64,000 nt of DNA from Labyrinthula sp. Ha (Eukaryota > Sar > Bigyra > Labyrinthulida > Labyrinthulaceae): contig JAALGZ010000005.1 of assembly GCA_015227615.1 (NCBI GenBank), forward strand, positions 62,001 to 126,000. Direction: 5' to 3'. The position numbers and the translations under genes were made by a program. The notes beneath the pieces are model-generated. The model did no database searches. It saw nothing but the letters and a program-made list of their open reading frames with translations, and was not told the origin of the DNA. Positions within the stretch are counted from its first letter, which is position 1. Every line of letters starts with the position of its first letter. Positions 12,225 through 24,000 of the stretch are shown piece after piece.

Positions 12225-12668
12225 GGAAGTAACTCAAGCGTTAAGCAAGCAAACTGAAGTAATTGAGGAAAGATCCTTACAAAACTAAAGGAATCTACAT
12301 ATCTTACTAAGAAGATGTTTGTGAAATGCCGAAAAGGTCAAAAGTAACTTTAAAACTCTATTTTATACTTAGGCTCGAACACAATAAGACTTAGGTTTAT
12401 ACTTGGAAACCGTTATCCATGGCAATTTACTCAACTGAGTCACTTGTGATACTCTCTTGGTTTATGTTATTGGCTCATCTGTCGATATTTAAATATACCT
12501 TAATTTCCCCAAATGTCATACGACTCTTGATATTGATGATTAATATCGATGAGCAATAACCAATATATCTACTATGACTTATTTAACCTTACTACTTAAC
12601 ATACTAATTTAATATGTGTCACATGAATTTACACATTTGGGAGGATGTAACTCCCATGCTAGAGCTAG
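12225..12668. other. Gap between decayed segments
   Basis: About 440 bases with no readable frame. They lie between the anchor remnant and the Cys-rich/Pro-Thr-rich remnant and probably represent eroded coding or intron sequence of the same locus. Confidence 0.35.
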
Positions 12669-14351
12669 ACCACTAATGTGTCTTCACCAGAACTAAGAGT
12701 TGTAGAAGAAGGTTGCACCACTATTCTAGTAGATGAACCTAATTTGTCACAAGAATTTACTTGTCCAGATGGTTCATACAGAACAGATACAGAAACGGGT
12801 GGCTTTGTGGAGACTGTTGGTGACTTCATTTCCCCTCTGAATTCCAGTGAGCTTTTTATCTATCGACAAAGTAATGTGGAGCATTGTATATTATAATGTG
12901 AAGCTTTATGTGTAAGTTGTTCAGGAGTAATGGCTAGTGAAAGCGAATGTCCTTTAATTAGGCCAGATACTGACGACATTTGTAATAGGGGCACACTTTA
13001 ATCAGAAATGTATTTGCCGATTGAAAATAAAATCGGTTGCTTTGATGATGCTGTACCATACTCACAGGCTGAGATCCTTTGCTTTGGTTCTCTAACTCTT
13101 GTGCCAGAAGAAGTTATTGTCGATATCCAGCTCAATAATGTAAAAAGCAACTGTCAAGTAGAAGAATGCTGGTTCACATTTGATGATGCTTTACCAGATC
13201 AGTGTGTATTTACGACAACCCAGCTTTTCGAAGCTACTTCTCAATGCGAAGATCAGAAGGGATATTGTTGCAAGACACTTATACTTTCTGCAATAGAATC
13301 ACCTAAAAAGGTTATAAACTCCCCAACTGACTCACCCATGAGCCCATCAGTCCAGTACCCTTCTGTATCTCCTACTCTGAAACCATTTCTATCTCCTACT
13401 TCCATGCCTACCACAGGTCCTACCTCCTCTCCAACATTTTCGCCAACAATGAATCCATCATTTGCAGCTATTAGTATCCCAACCAGAGGACAAACAGTGT
13501 CTTCAAGAGCAGACCCAACCGGATCCCCAGCACTCAAGCCCAAACATGCCCGAACTTGTAGCCTCATAAGCACCCCTACGACATCGCCAATAACCCTCAC
13601 ACAGCTTTCAACCATCGGCCCTTCAAGATCGCCAATCAGTAGTCCCATAACTTCAACCAGTTCACCTTCAGCCTCAGCCACAAATGTACTTACATTCAGT
13701 CCTACATCTTCTCCAACCTCCTCCCTAAATTTCCCTAGATCAACAACGTTTACTCTGTTTCCCACTTCCAGTCCATCATTTGCATCTACAGAGTTAGCAA
13801 CGACCCATCTATCACTGAAACAAGCTTACTCATCTACATACCCCCTTCTATTAATCCCTCACCTTCGTCTACAAACTCCCCAACGACTTCTCTAACCTTT
13901 CTCCTACTAAATCACCAACATCTTCACCGACGAATACTCCAACTTTTTGTGCTACGGCATCTCATAGTGGATCGCTAACATCTTCCCCAACATATAGTCC
14001 GTCATTTTCTCCAACAGAGTTCATTTGTCCTTTACCGACAAATTTACCAACTCTTAGTCCAACCATACCCATTCAATGCCAAGAAGGTTATGATCAAAAT
14101 ATTTGTAGTCTTAAAAATACTCTTATTGTTGATGTTAATGTACTTTATGTTCTTCAGAACCAAATATCCGAGTTAATAGCAAGTGAGCTTCGTGGTTATA
14201 AAAATTATTCCTACTCATGCGTATATCAAATATGTACCACCTACTCAAGTATAACTATCCTTCCTCAGCAAAGAATATATCTTGCTGTGTACAATAATGT
14301 GTTCTATTTATTCATGAATACGTAATTGCCCCTAGAAAAAAATAATTTCAG
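12669..14351 (+). pseudogene. Decayed extracellular protein with Cys-rich and Pro-Thr/Ser-Pro repeat region
   Basis: One plus-strand frame reads as a secreted or ectodomain-type, Cys-containing protein from 12669 through 13895. It is interrupted by in-frame TAA codons at 12894-12896 and near 13000, yet the sequence between them still reads as coding (CEALCVSCSGV, then SECPLIRPD). After the Cys-rich part (to ~13290) comes a repeat of SPT/SSPT/PTxSP units to ~14075, crossing a shift of frame near 13.8-13.9 kb. The ending, with CQEGYDQNIC, is again non-repetitive and closes at about 14321, where a 30-nt GTAATT...TTTCAG intron-like segment (14322-14351) follows. Pro-Thr/Ser-Pro arrays are common in stramenopile cell-surface proteins. 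There is no ATG at the left edge. I read it as a recently decayed host gene. Confidence 0.6.
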
Positions 14352-14878
14352 ACAATAGAGATCCAATCTACAATTACCAAAACTATATGTTCTATCCTTA
14401 TAATTTTCCGAGGTTGGATGTGTTTGATAAAAAAAAATACCTATATAGACTGGGACAGTGAAGTGGCAGAAATTTTGGAGAAACAGGACTTCGTTTTATT
14501 CAAGACCAACCCTTGCAAGACTAACCCTATTTTTTTGTTGAGTTTCGCTGGAGTGATCCTGCTATAGGAGGAAGTTGTTGCTTTGGATTAAGCAACGAAC
14601 TTTGAAGTTGATGTCTTCGATACATTATTGAAACACAGAATTTTCTTGTTTCATTTCTGAGCAATGTTTCAAATTTCCTACTTTGACGAAACAGAAATTT
14701 TTAAAAAATATAATGAAACTACCATAGGAAAGTCTGCTGATGTGACATAATTTAATTTTTTTGCAGCTCTAAGTTCTCTCAACTTAACAACAAATATTAA
14801 TTTTGAACTACACGTTTTCAATGAGTTTCACCTTTTGGGCTTACAAAGGCGATGGTCTAAGGAGACTTCTTTTCAGCT
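14352..14878 (+). pseudogene. Eroded coding remnants downstream of the Pro-Thr-rich segment
   Basis: Several short stretches look coding in alternating frames, for example FVEFRWSDPAIGGSCCFG near 14530-14590, QISYFDETEIFKKYNETTIG near 14670-14730 and NFELHVFNEFHLLGLQRRW near 14800-14860. They are separated by stops and changes of frame, and no combination of 28-31 nt introns joins them cleanly. The segment around 14670-14710 resembles the DNA at about 19247-19290 in the second decayed locus. Confidence 0.4.
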
Positions 14879-15536
14879 ATGCTAAGTATCCTATGCTTTG
14901 AAAATGATAAACGTCTTTACAAGAATCTTTTCTTTGATAATTTTAGTTTCACATGTTGTTGTTTAGACTCAGAATCCGGTCTATCAGGTAAGGCTGCGGG
15001 CTTAATACAAGGCTTAAGGGGCAGCAAAGTTTAGGGCAATCCCCGTTTCTTTGGACAAGAAGCAATTCAGAAGCTCTTCTTCCCTGACTCGAAATTTACG
15101 ACGAGAAAAGCTCTTCCAGCTTTTATCCCTTGGGATTGAAGAATTGGCTATTTACGAACTTACTGCTGGTGCTTCAAAATTTGTCTTGCTCCATAAAATG
15201 AGTTTCCTTGCCAGTTGTGAAGATTGTCACTCTAGTTACATCGAACCTTCAGAAGATCACAGAGCTCAAGCTAACGTAGAGGGCAGTGTTTGGACTACTT
15301 TGCGTACCACATTGAAGATCTTTTCGAATGTACTCTCAGGAGGGGATGGAAGAATTCAGTCTTTGAATTTGATGCTGCATAATAGAGCTTGTTTTCGATA
15401 TATAAGTGTCACTGACAATTCAGTTGCTCGTGAAGCTACTGAGGATGGCTTTGATTCATGTGTTATAGAAGCCGTAAGTATTTTCTGTCCTGAGGAAAAC
15501 CCAACTCTTAATGTGGAGACTCTTGATGAAGATTGA
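14879..15536 (+). CDS. Possible two-exon gene or surviving 3' part of the decayed locus
   Basis: An ATG at 14879 opens a frame that joins, through a 31-nt GTAAGG...TTAAG segment (14988-15018), to a long open stretch ending at 15536, giving 208 aa. The exon-exon frame is continuous and the intron length matches confirmed introns in the window. Features include a CCC triplet near residue 28, a Ser/Arg-rich stretch (RSSSSLTRNLRR) around residues 51-62 and an acidic C-terminus (ETLDED). I see no known domain. It may instead be the cytosolic tail of the membrane protein whose remains lie upstream. Confidence 0.35.
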
Positions 15537-18420
15537 TCTAGAACAAGAACCTATATCACCACGAATATGGTCAACAGGCTTGTTTCTTGCACCTTCCTTC
15601 TTGGCGAGTTGCTCTCTCTATACTTTATGGGCTCTGACATACCAACAAAGGGAAAGAAAATGCAAACTTAGCTTGTAGGGTAACCAAACTTCAAAAAAAC
15701 ATCAATTTTTTAAGATGAAGACTTTAGCTATTGTTTCCTTGATGTCTGCACTATCGTTCTGAAAAAATATTTGACTCTACCTTGATTTGGGAATCAGAAT
15801 CATCTTTTGTGACAGTACAAATCACTGCAAAATTATATAACGATCATTTGTGATAGTAAGGACATTCTTACTAACAGTATCTCTTAAGGACCAATTGGCT
15901 ATATACATAATAAATCAGAGTGGGAACAGAAAGTCTAAGCTTCTTAGAAGAATATTAGAAGCCAATAGCTTTTATATGAATTTTGATCTTTAATCTAGAG
16001 AAATTTTCTGTCACTTTTCCAGTTAACTTATAAATGGTTAATGATATATGAAATAGATGACCGCGTACTATAGGATGTTCATTAAGAGTTTCACCGCGGA
16101 TTTTTTAAACATAGATTTTAAGAACAAGACTGTGGGAAATTTGATCTTAAACATTTTTATTGAGGGGCTGTTCTCACAACTCTTACACGACTTTGACTGT
16201 TATTTGTTCTCTCAGTCTTATTTGGCTTTTTGGAGCTTTTATTAAAATATTTTTATGACTAGTCCCTTACTAAATTTGTAGTTTTTGAACAATATTTTCC
16301 CCTAAGAGTACTTTTATGGCAATTTCAAATTAAATAGGTAAGCTAATTTCAAACAATAATTCAATTTCCAACCTAGTCAACTGCTATAACAACTTCCAGA
16401 ACAGTCTAGAGTTTGACCTCTATATTACATTTTGGGGTTTATTTTCTAAGTTTCGCAAAAACGATGCAAATACCTTTTTCTAAATGGGTTAGTTAGTTTG
16501 CAACCTGTGTTAAAAAATCAAATTAAAAACTAATAATTTTGAACTTAGTTGGAAGACCTGGAACTGTGAGATTTATAACTTCTCAGAAAATTCAATGAAG
16601 ATAACACAAAATGTTCCTTATGAAGAGTTTTTTCCGTGAAATCCATCATTTGATGAGACTCTGAGAATGTATGTATAATAGTAGAATAACCACAAAATCT
16701 ACTAATAGTTGTTTTTCTTTTAGGCTGATACATCTATCAGTTTCCATCTCGTTTATTTATCTATCGAGGAAATTTGCTAGAGTTCATGCCTAAAGGTAAC
16801 CGAAATTGGCTTCGCAGTATGCCATCACCAGAATAACTATCTGTTTTCCTCGTAAGGAAAAGTTTAGTAGGGAATATTTTCATCATCTGGATATATGTTA
16901 ATGGTTCGAATATAGACAAACATGCCTTCTCATTTTGTAAGAAAAGTAAAATACCTTGTATCATTTTGAAATCATATAGAAAAGTATTAACCTAGGTATT
17001 TTTTTACTTGTACTTATTGTTAGAGATAGAAATATATATTTCCCTTTCATATATTAAGTTTTAGAAAGTTATAGCAAACGAATCTCCATAAACGCTTAAG
17101 TCCTATAATACAACTTGCAACAGATATTGTATGAAAAACTTTGGATATACAATAAACTTTTGTTTTTTAACTCACTAATTTCCATGACAATGCTTGAGTA
17201 ACGCAAATCACGAGTTCATACGATGTTCGCTGTAAATGATGCTGGTAATTTCTTATTTTTCATTTGAGGGGACACAATTTTACAAGGTCGGTCTTCCAAA
17301 CTAAGGTTTGTAAATAGGGAAGATTCAAATTAACTAACAGCAATACAAGGAAATAGTATATTTCTGTGCCTTAGCTACATTCAAAGTGCTACAGGTTACA
17401 GATATACAACTCGATTTGGAACATATTTTTTGACTTCAGGTTCAAAAAACGCCTGAGTTTTGATTAGCTCCTATAATTTCCGAAACTTAAATCTCCTGAA
17501 ATAAAATTAGCCAAAGAAAAAACCTGTTGACTGAATTATGAAAGATTAGGAAAAAAAAAGGCATAAAAAGATCAGAAGCGTGCAGGGTTAAATAAACATG
17601 AACATTCAAGAAAAGGAGAATTTCAATATACACAAACGGAATAAGAAAAACGAAAGGTACAAAAAATACAAAAACATACCAAAAGTATTAAAAAAGTAAT
17701 TTAAATGTTTTTTGTAGTAGGATTTGGGATTTGTAATCTACATTCTACCTAGAAAAAAAACGAAATTTTTCAAATGTGGTTTGGAAATTTGGGGTTAATT
17801 TACGATGCAAGACGAAAGCCTTCTTGCTAATGGGGTTCTGAGATTGATTTTTTTAAAATATTTGTCTAAGATACTACTTTTTTTAAAGCTTTGCTAAAGT
17901 GGTGGGAAGATCGCTTCCTCTGCTTGATCCTACGAGGAACTACGGTTCTTAGGTAAGAAAAGGTCTCTTGTTCACCTCTTAAAATCTTGAATATATGGAA
18001 CTCTATAATTTTTTAGTTCTGCTTAGAAGGAGTGACTGATCCACGAACATGACCTTGGTTATTTCTTGTTCATGTTTCATTTTCCCTTTTTATTTTTTTC
18101 AATTTTGAGATATATTGTCTTTCCTTCAAAATTCAAATTCACATTCCAATCGTCCAAAATTTGCCCTATTGGAAAATTTAAGCTTGGCCACACGGCCCAT
18201 ATGAATTGGACCAATGAAATTCGGAGGAATTTTTGACTTCGGGAAAAGAAAACTCATTCTACTCGATTCTGCAGAATATTTTGCACGACAGTTTTCACGC
18301 CAGCTTATGCAATTCGAAGCTAATATTTTCAAATAGGACATATGTCTCAAATTTATATAACGCAACTATCAAACCAAACTTAAACCAAAATAGTTTGGTT
18401 CATATTCTTTGACACTCTGA
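15537..18420. other. Intergenic region, no gene recognised
   Basis: Nearly 2.9 kb of AT-rich sequence between the two decayed membrane-protein loci. The open stretches present are short, lack recognisable features and are not supported. The last ~100 bases must carry the promoter of the gene at 18421 if that gene is expressed. Confidence 0.55.
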
Positions 18421-19023
18421 ATGAAACACCACATCAAGTCTCGCACCCTGCAAGACTCTTCAACTTCTTTTTTAAAAGAGTTGCGATTAGATAAAGAAGA
18501 AAACAGCAGATGTTGTCAATATGTGGAAACTCATGGTGCTTTGAAGTGGATCTTTGTTGCCCTATTTTTTTTCCTCCTTGGAATGTCTTTGCCCTGGTTT
18601 TATACATTCCTCGTAACCTCAAGGGCTGCGGAAGCTGATGACAAGTTTGTTGGTGAAGAAGAGAAAGCTAATATATCGGAGATTACCCTTCAAGCCGCTG
18701 AAATTAGTATTTTAGACGATGTTCTTACTTTTGAAGACTTAATTTTGTCCTGCTTCCCACAAAATGCTTTTGAGTTTGTGGTGATGGACCTTCAAAATGT
18801 TACCAAATTGAAGTTTTCAAACGTTTTCATTGACACAATTGAGCAAGATGCACTTTCTATTGACTTAGGATTTGAATTATTGGAGTTACATATAGAAGAC
18901 TCCGTAATTAGAAACTTTGAGAACCAGAGCATACATATAAGAACATTAAACATCACTCGCTCTCGTATACACTATTTTCCCAGTCCATTTGAAGCGGATC
19001 AGATATCTATTTCAAATATATAG
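18421..19023 (+). CDS. Type II membrane-anchored LRR-like protein, probably truncated
   Basis: 200 aa from an ATG to a TAG. Residues 1-42 are hydrophilic and cytosolic; a single strong helix follows at ~43-63 (WIFVALFFFLLGMSLPWF). From residue ~105 the ectodomain shows irregular leucine/isoleucine repeats of about 22 residues (VTKLKFSNVFIDTI, LLELHIEDSVIRNF, IRTLNITRSRIHYF), reminiscent of degenerate LRR or solenoid repeats. The stop cuts the repeat array abruptly, and coding-like sequence (GVGDPVTMFSVSVFLPKSF) continues in the next frame just downstream. This suggests a frame-disrupted host gene rather than a complete 200-aa protein. The N-terminal region is related to the remnant at 11890-12224. 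Confidence 0.5.
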   Translation: MKHHIKSRTLQDSSTSFLKELRLDKEENSRCCQYVETHGALKWIFVALFFFLLGMSLPWFYTFLVTSRAAEADDKFVGEEEKANISEITLQAAEISILDDVLTFEDLILSCFPQNAFEFVVMDLQNVTKLKFSNVFIDTIEQDALSIDLGFELLELHIEDSVIRNFENQSIHIRTLNITRSRIHYFPSPFEADQISISNI

Positions 19024-19760
19024 GAGTTGGAGATCCTGTCACAATGTTTTCAGTTTCTGTTTTTTTGCCAAAGTCATTTATATCTTTAAATCGTTTTTGA
19101 CGGGTTGGTTGCTTCTGGATTTTAGTTGGTTCTTGAATGAACTTGCACTGGAGATCACCATTAAAAAAACATATTGAGTTACAGTGGCATGGATAATTTT
19201 CACAAAATTTCCTTTCTAGTAGTTTGAAACTTCATTGTTGAATTCGAACAATGTTTAAATTTTCTATGATGATGCAGAAATTTCTATGGAGACAAAAACT
19301 TTCTCTAACCGCATATGGTATATTTGAAAGGCGTGAGCACATTATCTCTAAATGTTTTTTTTGTTACTGTAGTAATTTTCGTAGTTTTTCCCAGCAACAC
19401 AAGAACTAAAGGTCTTTGCTCTGGATTTATTTCAGTCTGGAGATGTTTCTCTTGCAGTTATATTAATTAAGCAGAAGGCTGGGTTGCTGTTTAACACAGG
19501 AAATGATTCCTGTTATCCTACTTTTTCTTAATAGAAAGTGTATAGCACTACAACCCGGGTCTCGAAACGTATAGTTATCGAAATGTGTACTTCAGTCTTG
19601 GATGATTTTTGTGGCGCAGTTGTGCCTAGCTTCTTTCTGTTGTTTATTTTGTTGCAGTTGCCTACGTTATTACTATTTTTTGTTGTAGTATGTTTATGTC
19701 GTGGATTACATTGCTCAGGGCAACAATTTCATGTTAGAAAATATAGTTTTCTGGTATAGA
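19024..19760 (+). pseudogene. Eroded 3' part of the LRR-like membrane protein locus
   Basis: Coding-like fragments persist in changing frames. They include a continuation of the LRR-like ectodomain at 19024-19100, a segment around 19247-19290 that resembles 14670-14710 at DNA level, and an open stretch 19538-19759 encoding a Cys-flanked hydrophobic helix (FFLLFILLQLPTLLLFFVVV) followed by CLCRGLHC. The last could be a second membrane segment or chance hydrophobicity from T-rich DNA. Stops separate the fragments. Confidence 0.35.
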
Positions 19761-20398
19761 GTAAGAGCAATGTTGTTTCTGCAGAGAAAAATTAAAACCC
19801 TTGATGCTTTTTCTGATTCTTACTTGTGTATATTTCTGTTCATTCACCCATTTTAAGCTAGCAACTATTCTGTTTTTCTGTCATATGTCTTCTTGTTGCT
19901 TTAAGTTGTAAAATTTATTTGAGTTTCGGATATTGAACTATTTTTTTACCAAAAGAGATAATTTTTTCTAAGAGTAAAGGAAGAATTAAACTTCGCTAGC
20001 CCAAATTATAGCAATATAAATCTACTTTTATTAGCTAGCTCAGAATATTGCTTTAAGCTGAATCAACTGAAATTCGTTTCCAAAAACAAAATTTTGAAAA
20101 AAAACTAACTCGATTAATTTAATGAAAACTTGCTTTAAGAAGATTGAATAAATAAGCCTTACATTAACTGTACGAGTTAATAGCGTTATACAGCCATCAC
20201 TTCAGCATAAATTGTAATAAGATAAGTAATATAGATACTAATGAATGCAGTGCTTACACTGATTAATGCAGTATAAATTTGATTTGTGTTTGCATAGGCT
20301 CTCTTAGTTTACAATTGTTTGAGCAATGGCTAAGTGAATTCTAAACACAAAATAGTCAGTTTTATAAAGTTAATTGCAAATGAAAGAACCCTACAGTG
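19761..20398. other. Intergenic region, nothing recognised
   Basis: About 640 AT-rich bases between the eroded locus and the end of the minus-strand gene that terminates at 20399. No coding or structural signal seen. Confidence 0.5.
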
Positions 20399-20938
20399 TT
20401 AGTAGTATATATGATAGGGAACCATAGTAGTCTTACATTTTTTTGTGTGAAAAAAATTCTGATCTAATTCTTCACGCACCCTTTTTCCTTCTTCAGGATG
20501 TATTGTATTCAAGTTTCTGGTAGTCTTTTCATTCATGAGTACATCTACAGTCTCCATAAGTAAATCCGTCTCATCAAATGCGTCTTCAGTTTTTTCTGAT
20601 TCATTTGAAGCCAATAGTGCATCTAAAGTCTCCAATAGCATGTTTTCTTCTTCAGCCTCATCCTTATCTTTGTTTTCTGTATCCAGAAGTCCAAATAAGT
20701 CATCAATCTCATCTACTACAGTTACATTTACTCTTGCCTTCTTTTTTAGTTCCTTAGCTTTTTTTCTTTTAAAATTATAGGAATCACTCGTTAGATCAAT
20801 CACTTCGTTCGATTCACTGTGATGGAAATCCGCAGGGTGTCGATTAGTCGGTGGGTAAACTAACTGTAAAGGAAGTTTTCTATTTCCATAAGGAGTATTG
20901 ATGCTTTTTAAGCCATTTGCATACATTTGAGACATCAT
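20399..20938 (-). CDS. Acidic/basic protein with a SUMO-interacting motif, likely nuclear; 5' end uncertain
   Basis: 179 aa from the first in-frame ATG (20938). Around residue 45 lies NEVIDLTSDS, a textbook hydrophobic-core SUMO-interacting motif (V-I-D-L-T followed by acidic/Ser). It is followed at once by a Lys-rich stretch (KRKKAKELKKKAR) that could serve as a nuclear localisation signal. Two related acidic amphipathic segments follow, LLETLDALL and LLMETVDVLM, which look like an internal repeat. The reading frame stays open and coding-like upstream to about 21063 (FSSLFDFDVIHELKFPK) without any ATG, so a first exon probably lies beyond a small intron that I cannot place. No family recognised. 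Binding to SUMO-modified partners is an inference from the motif alone. Confidence 0.55.
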   Translation of the reverse strand: MMSQMYANGLKSINTPYGNRKLPLQLVYPPTNRHPADFHHSESNEVIDLTSDSYNFKRKKAKELKKKARVNVTVVDEIDDLFGLLDTENKDKDEAEEENMLLETLDALLASNESEKTEDAFDETDLLMETVDVLMNEKTTRNLNTIHPEEGKRVREELDQNFFHTKKCKTTMVPYHIYY

Positions 20939-21063
20939 GTTTATGTTCAATGAATATACCGGATTAATGTAGACTGGCTGAGTCTTGGGGAACTTTAGTT
21001 CATGAATAACGTCAAAGTCAAATAAAGAGCTGAAAATTGTTCTTCCTTCTATTTTTATTTGTG

Positions 21064-24000
21064 TTTTTACTTATGGTTAATTCTCTGAGATTTTTTGCTT
21101 GAATTAAGTATATATTTATTTATTCGACATAAATACACACTTTGAGTGTACAGAGTGTGTTAAAATATTCATAATATTTCTCTGAAGAATATTCTTACCA
21201 ATCAAATACAAAAACTTAGAATTTATCCAATCAACCGAGACAAAACCAATGAATTTTGGAAAATTAAGATTTATATGCTTTCACAGTATATTCAGAGTGC
21301 TAATAAGTTATCGCCTATTAGTGATGAGATCTCCAGAAAAGCATGACGCCAAACTTATGTTCTTGAAGCCTGTGTTAAACTTTAGTCATATGATAAGCGT
21401 TATCAATCGCTTTAGTAAAAAAGGGATAATACTTAAAAAGGTCACCGAAAGTTATGTCGTTCCGTTTTTGTTTTCAAACAGTCCCTCGAATTCTTGATTG
21501 TATATTAACGTTTAGGTAATGCATCTTAAGCTATGACACATTTTAAGTGTGATAGTATAGTGCATTGAATATAATTTTCTAGGTCCCGGAAGCCCGATGT
21601 CCGATATGGTACGGAAAACTATCAGCGTGAACAAATTCACCCTACGAACTGAAAAATACCAGTTTCATAACAGAAGCTACAGACTTGATTAAAAAAGAGA
21701 ATATCTTTCGCAAAGTTTTTTTGATTAGCTAGTTCGATGGTGACACTCTTGATAGGGTATGCCAATGATCTGCAGCATTTAACTTAGTGTTTTTGCAGCC
21801 GGGATCTAAGAGCAGCATTTTAATTTTCCCCTCAGAGTCAAATCTAGATCACATAGATCTATATTCTATTTTGCTATAGAAAATTACGGCAATAAGAACT
21901 ACCATTCGCTTGGAGCGTGTTGTGTCAACAGTTCTCAACATTCAAATAATAGAAGAAACCATATCTGCTAGAGTAAATCATGTCTTGCTTACTATGCTGT
22001 GAAATGCTTAGCCTACTAAAAAATCTTAGAATTTGTTTGGGAACAGTTTATTTTCACTCTTTGATGAAACTCAAACACTTCTTAAGATGCGGAAAATTGA
22101 CCAAATATTTCTGTAAGTTGACAGACGGGGATTCGGCACATAACCCTCAATATAGAAAATTTTGAAGAAATTCAAATATTTAATGCTTTAATAATTGTTC
22201 AACTAAATAATAACCTTAGGAAATACAGTCCATATGGCCTTTCATTGAATTTCTTGCTTTTCATTTCTGTTAGACATACATGCTCAAGCTTTACAATTGG
22301 CAGGGTAGATAGTTCTTATCCACAATATACTGTTTCAAAAGAAGAAATTTTAATAGTCCTTTCACCTAAGATAATAAAATATTGTTGCTGAAAAATTATT
22401 TTTTGTGTCGCCTTGAAAGCTATATTAGTTCTTAGATTCAGAAAATCTTCTTGAAAACAGGGTGATGTTAGCTTTAATTTCATCGTGTGACGCAAATTCT
22501 ACGCAGTATGTAATAATCAAGAAAAAAAATATTTTAGATATAATTAGCAAGCTGATAAAATGAGAGAAAAAGCTGACTTCATTCTTACTGTGTAGGTTTT
22601 CAAATATGAATCCTGCAATGACGACGGAACATGAAGAACAAGACCTAAGCTGCTGTGCAGACTCTTGAAAGTTAAATTATTAAGCTAGTTTGACTATGCT
22701 TCTGAATACTTATCGTTACGAAAACAGAGCATGAAAAAATTTAGTTTTGAGTAATAAAATAGCCAAGTATAAGCCCCTAATTAGAGCATTTAGACATTTC
22801 TTTTTGCAGGTGTGCTTATTCTTTCATATATAGTTGAATGGCTGTATACATGCGCTAGACCAAAAGTAACAAAAGTACCGCTGACAAAATCTCCTGTGTT
22901 TTTATGTTAGGAACTTGTACTTGGTCTAGTAACCTTGAATTACTTCAAATAGTTCTACGTATCCTAGGCGTCCTGGGACTGTTTGTATACATGGTGGCAG
23001 TGGTAGTTAGGATTTCTTGAAGAGTTTGAAATTTATTCCTATAGTATGTTAGTAGAACACAAGAAAAGGTACCAATAAAGATCCAAAGAATGTTGAGTAT
23101 AGCAGAAAGTAGAAAAATGTATCAGGAAAAACAAGTTTCAAACCGCCCTTGCAGATTTGTAGCTGTGTAACATCTTATATCTTGAATTGAAAGTTATTTC
23201 TCCTTTGAGCAACCTGGAAACAATTTATTTTGAATTTTAAGTCATATTTATAGAGAAGCGGTACATACAGGAAGCCTGTAGGTTTTTGTATTAACTATAA
23301 GCCTATTTAACAGCCTATGAATGAGTTGTTTCAGCATGAGTGGTTAACTTGAAGATACCTCGTTGTCATTAGACTTCTTTTTTCAAGCGTGGTTATAAAT
23401 AGCCTTCATCAAATACTTCTTGAATTTTTTTTAAAGTAATAAATTTCCCTGCTTTTTTCCCTTACAAAGTAAAGTGATTAAAGCACTAAATATACTTTTG
23501 AGAAATTGAGATCGAGCAAATAATTTTGATATGGCTTTAGAGAACAATTTAAATGTATGACTCTAAATTTTAGGGTTGGCGGCTCTGCTAAGATTGTTAT
23601 TTGGTATCTTAATGCCTATCAAGGTGAATAAAACAGTAGCGGGGGAACTATAGCTTCATGCTTAAAATTTTCAGCACCAAGTTTTGCATTTGCACTCTAG
23701 CAGGATACTCTCATTTATAAGTTACAGCGGGAAAGAGTTCCAGCAGGTAAAGTTCTACTTAGACAGTTCCTGCTTCTTGTGGAACCAGATACAAGAGTAT
23801 TCATTAGTTTTTTTGGAAAAGATGCAACACCAGTATGATCGCGGCGTGTGTTGATTTCATGCTATTACTCAGCAAAAGCCATTTTACAGAACACCTTGTT
23901 AAAAAAAAAGGTATATTTCATCTAATTCCCATAAGGAATCTTACGATTTTTTTTCGGTAAGAGAATTGAACAAACGGAGAGTTCAGATATCCTGATAAAT

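Noticed and set aside
12894-13002. Idea that TAA is reassigned to an amino acid in this genome
   Set aside because: All intact genes in the window end cleanly at TAA or TAG at the expected protein ends (beta-COP, SANT and others), so standard stops are in use.
13253-13765. 170-codon minus-strand open frame rich in Val/Gly/Glu
   Set aside because: It is the shadow of the Pro-Thr/Ser-Pro repeat on the plus strand; repeat regions often keep the opposite frame open.
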